Shown here: positions 5,286-6,018 of the stretch, piece by piece | Numbering within the stretch: the first letter of the stretch is position 1 | Layout: every line of letters begins with the position of its first letter | From: DAOTUB01 sp034437455 | GTDB taxonomy: Bacteria; Chloroflexota; Anaerolineae; B4-G1 | Length of the DNA: 6,018 nucleotides | Reading direction: 5' to 3' | Assembly: GCA_034437455.1 (NCBI GenBank) | Contig: DAOTUB010000061.1 | Coordinates: forward strand, 1-6,018 | The notes under the pieces: generated by a model | The model's database searches: none | What the model saw: the letters and a program-made list of their open reading frames with translations, nothing else | What the model was told of the DNA's origin: nothing | Translations under genes and position numbers: made by a program

Positions 5286-5403
5286 CGACATTGTCATCGT
5301 TTTCTTCCTCATGATCAGCTTCAACGGGCGCCGGGTGTGGGATTGGAACCGCTGGCTATGGGGCGTGTTGGCGGCGGCGACCGTGGCTTTGATCCTGGGC
5401 TAG
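5272..5403 (+). pseudogene. Small hydrophobic reading frame, possible C-terminal membrane segment
   Basis: This frame opens after a TGA at 5269-5271 and reads IFDIVIVFFLMISFNGRRVW, then DWNRWLWGVLAAATVALILG and a TAG. It looks like two membrane spans joined by a short basic loop. The only ATG (5311) would give 30 residues; an upstream GAGGTG (5265-5270) precedes no standard start codon in this frame. It takes over exactly where the previous frame loses protein character. It may be a frameshifted C-terminus of that gene, the end of a different gene fused by deletion, or a very small membrane protein. I do not recognise a family. Confidence 0.4.
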
Positions 5404-5488
5404 CTTTCCGAATAAAGCGCTCCGGTTGTACGTTGAATAAGGGATGCCAGTCGATGGACCGGCGTCATTTTCCACAAGGAGTCTCGAT
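5404..5488 (+). promoter_or_regulatory. Intergenic leader of the membrane-protein gene with a ribosome binding site
   Basis: The 85 bases before the ATG at 5489 contain no recognisable gene. AAGGAG at 5476-5481 sits seven bases ahead of that ATG and fixes the start. No convincing promoter with both boxes is seen, so transcription may come from upstream or from a non-sigma70 type of promoter. Confidence 0.6.
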
Positions 5489-6018
5489 ATGCGAGCGCTC
5501 ACAACACCGGGCAAGCTATTGCCTCTCACGCGTCCGTTGACGCGCAAATACCTGTTGACGCTCGTCGTCGCCTTGCTGATGACGGCGGCGTCCGTCGCCG
5601 GGCTGCTGGCCTCGCACACCCTCTATCCGACCGAGGAATTGCGGCGCGGGTTCGTCTCCAATGACGTGGTCAACCTGGTGTTGGGGCTGCCGCTGCTGCT
5701 GGCCGCGCCGGCGCTGACCAGGCGCGGCCGGCTGCTGGGGCTGCTCTTGTGGCCCGGCGCGCTGTTCTACGTCACCTACACCTATATCGCCTACGCCGTC
5801 GCCCGGCCGCTGACCTGGCAGTTTGCGCTCTACCTGGCGCTGGTGGGCCTGAGCGCTTGGGCGATCCTGCGTCTGCTCAAAAGCATCGACGGCGCGGCGG
5901 TGCAGGCGCAGCTCGCGGGCGCGGTCCCGGCGCGGTTTGGCGGCGGCGTGTTGGCGGCGCTGGGCGCGCTGTTCTTTTTGCGCGCGGTCGCTGCCATCGT
6001 TGGCGCGCTGGCCGCCGG
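5489..6018 (+). CDS. Multi-pass membrane protein, 3' end beyond the window
   Basis: An open frame of 176 codons starts at an ATG with AAGGAG seven bases upstream and continues past the window edge without a stop. The N-terminal 20 residues are basic, followed by likely membrane spans near 21-41, 60-76, 82-104, 110-129 and 150-175. Recognisable stretches are TLYPTEELRRGFVSNDVVNL (44-63), WPGALFYVTYTYIAYA (88-103) and the Leu/Ala-rich helices. From memory, similar proteins with a Tyr-Pro-Thr-Glu, Asn-Asp-Val-Val-Asn and Trp-Pro-Gly-Ala-Leu pattern occur as hypothetical integral membrane proteins in Chloroflexota and a few other phyla, with no known function. GC-rich third positions and Leu/Ala richness suit a resident gene. 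Coding content is clear; the function is not. Confidence 0.85.
   Translation, partial: MRALTTPGKLLPLTRPLTRKYLLTLVVALLMTAASVAGLLASHTLYPTEELRRGFVSNDVVNLVLGLPLLLAAPALTRRGRLLGLLLWPGALFYVTYTYIAYAVARPLTWQFALYLALVGLSAWAILRLLKSIDGAAVQAQLAGAVPARFGGGVLAALGALFFLRAVAAIVGALAA

Noticed and set aside
4791..5324. Minus-strand 177-codon frame containing PRDSNPRLPGP
   Set aside because: It runs antisense to the structured RNA and the nuclease-like frame. Its composition is not protein-like, and the RDSNP stretch simply reflects the opposite strand of the T-loop-like arm.
1..6018. CRISPR array, insertion sequence or integrase
   Set aside because: No regularly spaced repeats, transposase motifs or terminal repeats with target duplications were seen. 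The only large inverted repeat is the structured RNA element.

Overview
The window is about 60% GC in its coding parts, with short, tightly overlapping genes that carry clear Shine-Dalgarno sites, so it is bacterial. The style of the genes, especially the polytopic membrane protein at the right edge, reminds me of Chloroflexota. That is an impression from memory and not something the sequence proves.

Left edge (1-279): AT-rich DNA with no convincing gene. It holds several small dyads, a nine-base near-direct repeat pair and a perfect TATAAT on the minus strand. Centre (280-3036, minus strand): an intact larE-larB-larC run, the three enzymes that build the nickel-pincer nucleotide (NPN) cofactor of lactate racemase and its relatives. 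LarB carboxylates and hydrolyses nicotinic acid adenine dinucleotide, LarE thiolates the product, and LarC inserts nickel in a CTP-dependent reaction. The genes overlap by 11 and 4 bases, so they are translationally coupled. LarC is one continuous reading frame. No larA-like racemase is present, so the client enzyme lies elsewhere. Next upstream (3109-3945, minus) is a CPBP-family membrane protease-like protein, separated from larE by 72 bases that hold two back-to-back perfect dyads.

Right of that (3945-4770, minus) is a decayed segment. A short-chain dehydrogenase of the type found in surface-sugar clusters keeps its cofactor-binding and catalytic motifs but is broken at residue 190. There a tandem AAAGC pair joins it, out of frame, to a protein-like tail whose stop codon overlaps the CPBP start (TAATG). 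A possible C-terminal remnant of a further gene precedes it.

The plus-strand part begins with an extended -10 promoter-like site (4846-4854), followed about 20 bases later by the most unusual element in the window. This is a predicted three-way-junction RNA (4875-4957) with a 16-bp perfect outer stem, extendable to 21 bp with G-U pairs, a small D-arm-like hairpin, and an arm carrying a T-loop-like GGGTTCGAGTCCC. It resembles a tRNA without an anticodon arm. It runs straight into a start-less, nuclease-like gene remnant (about 4983-5285), then a small hydrophobic reading frame (5272-5403) in another frame. Last is a multi-pass membrane protein (5489 onward) with a good ribosome binding site, cut by the window end.
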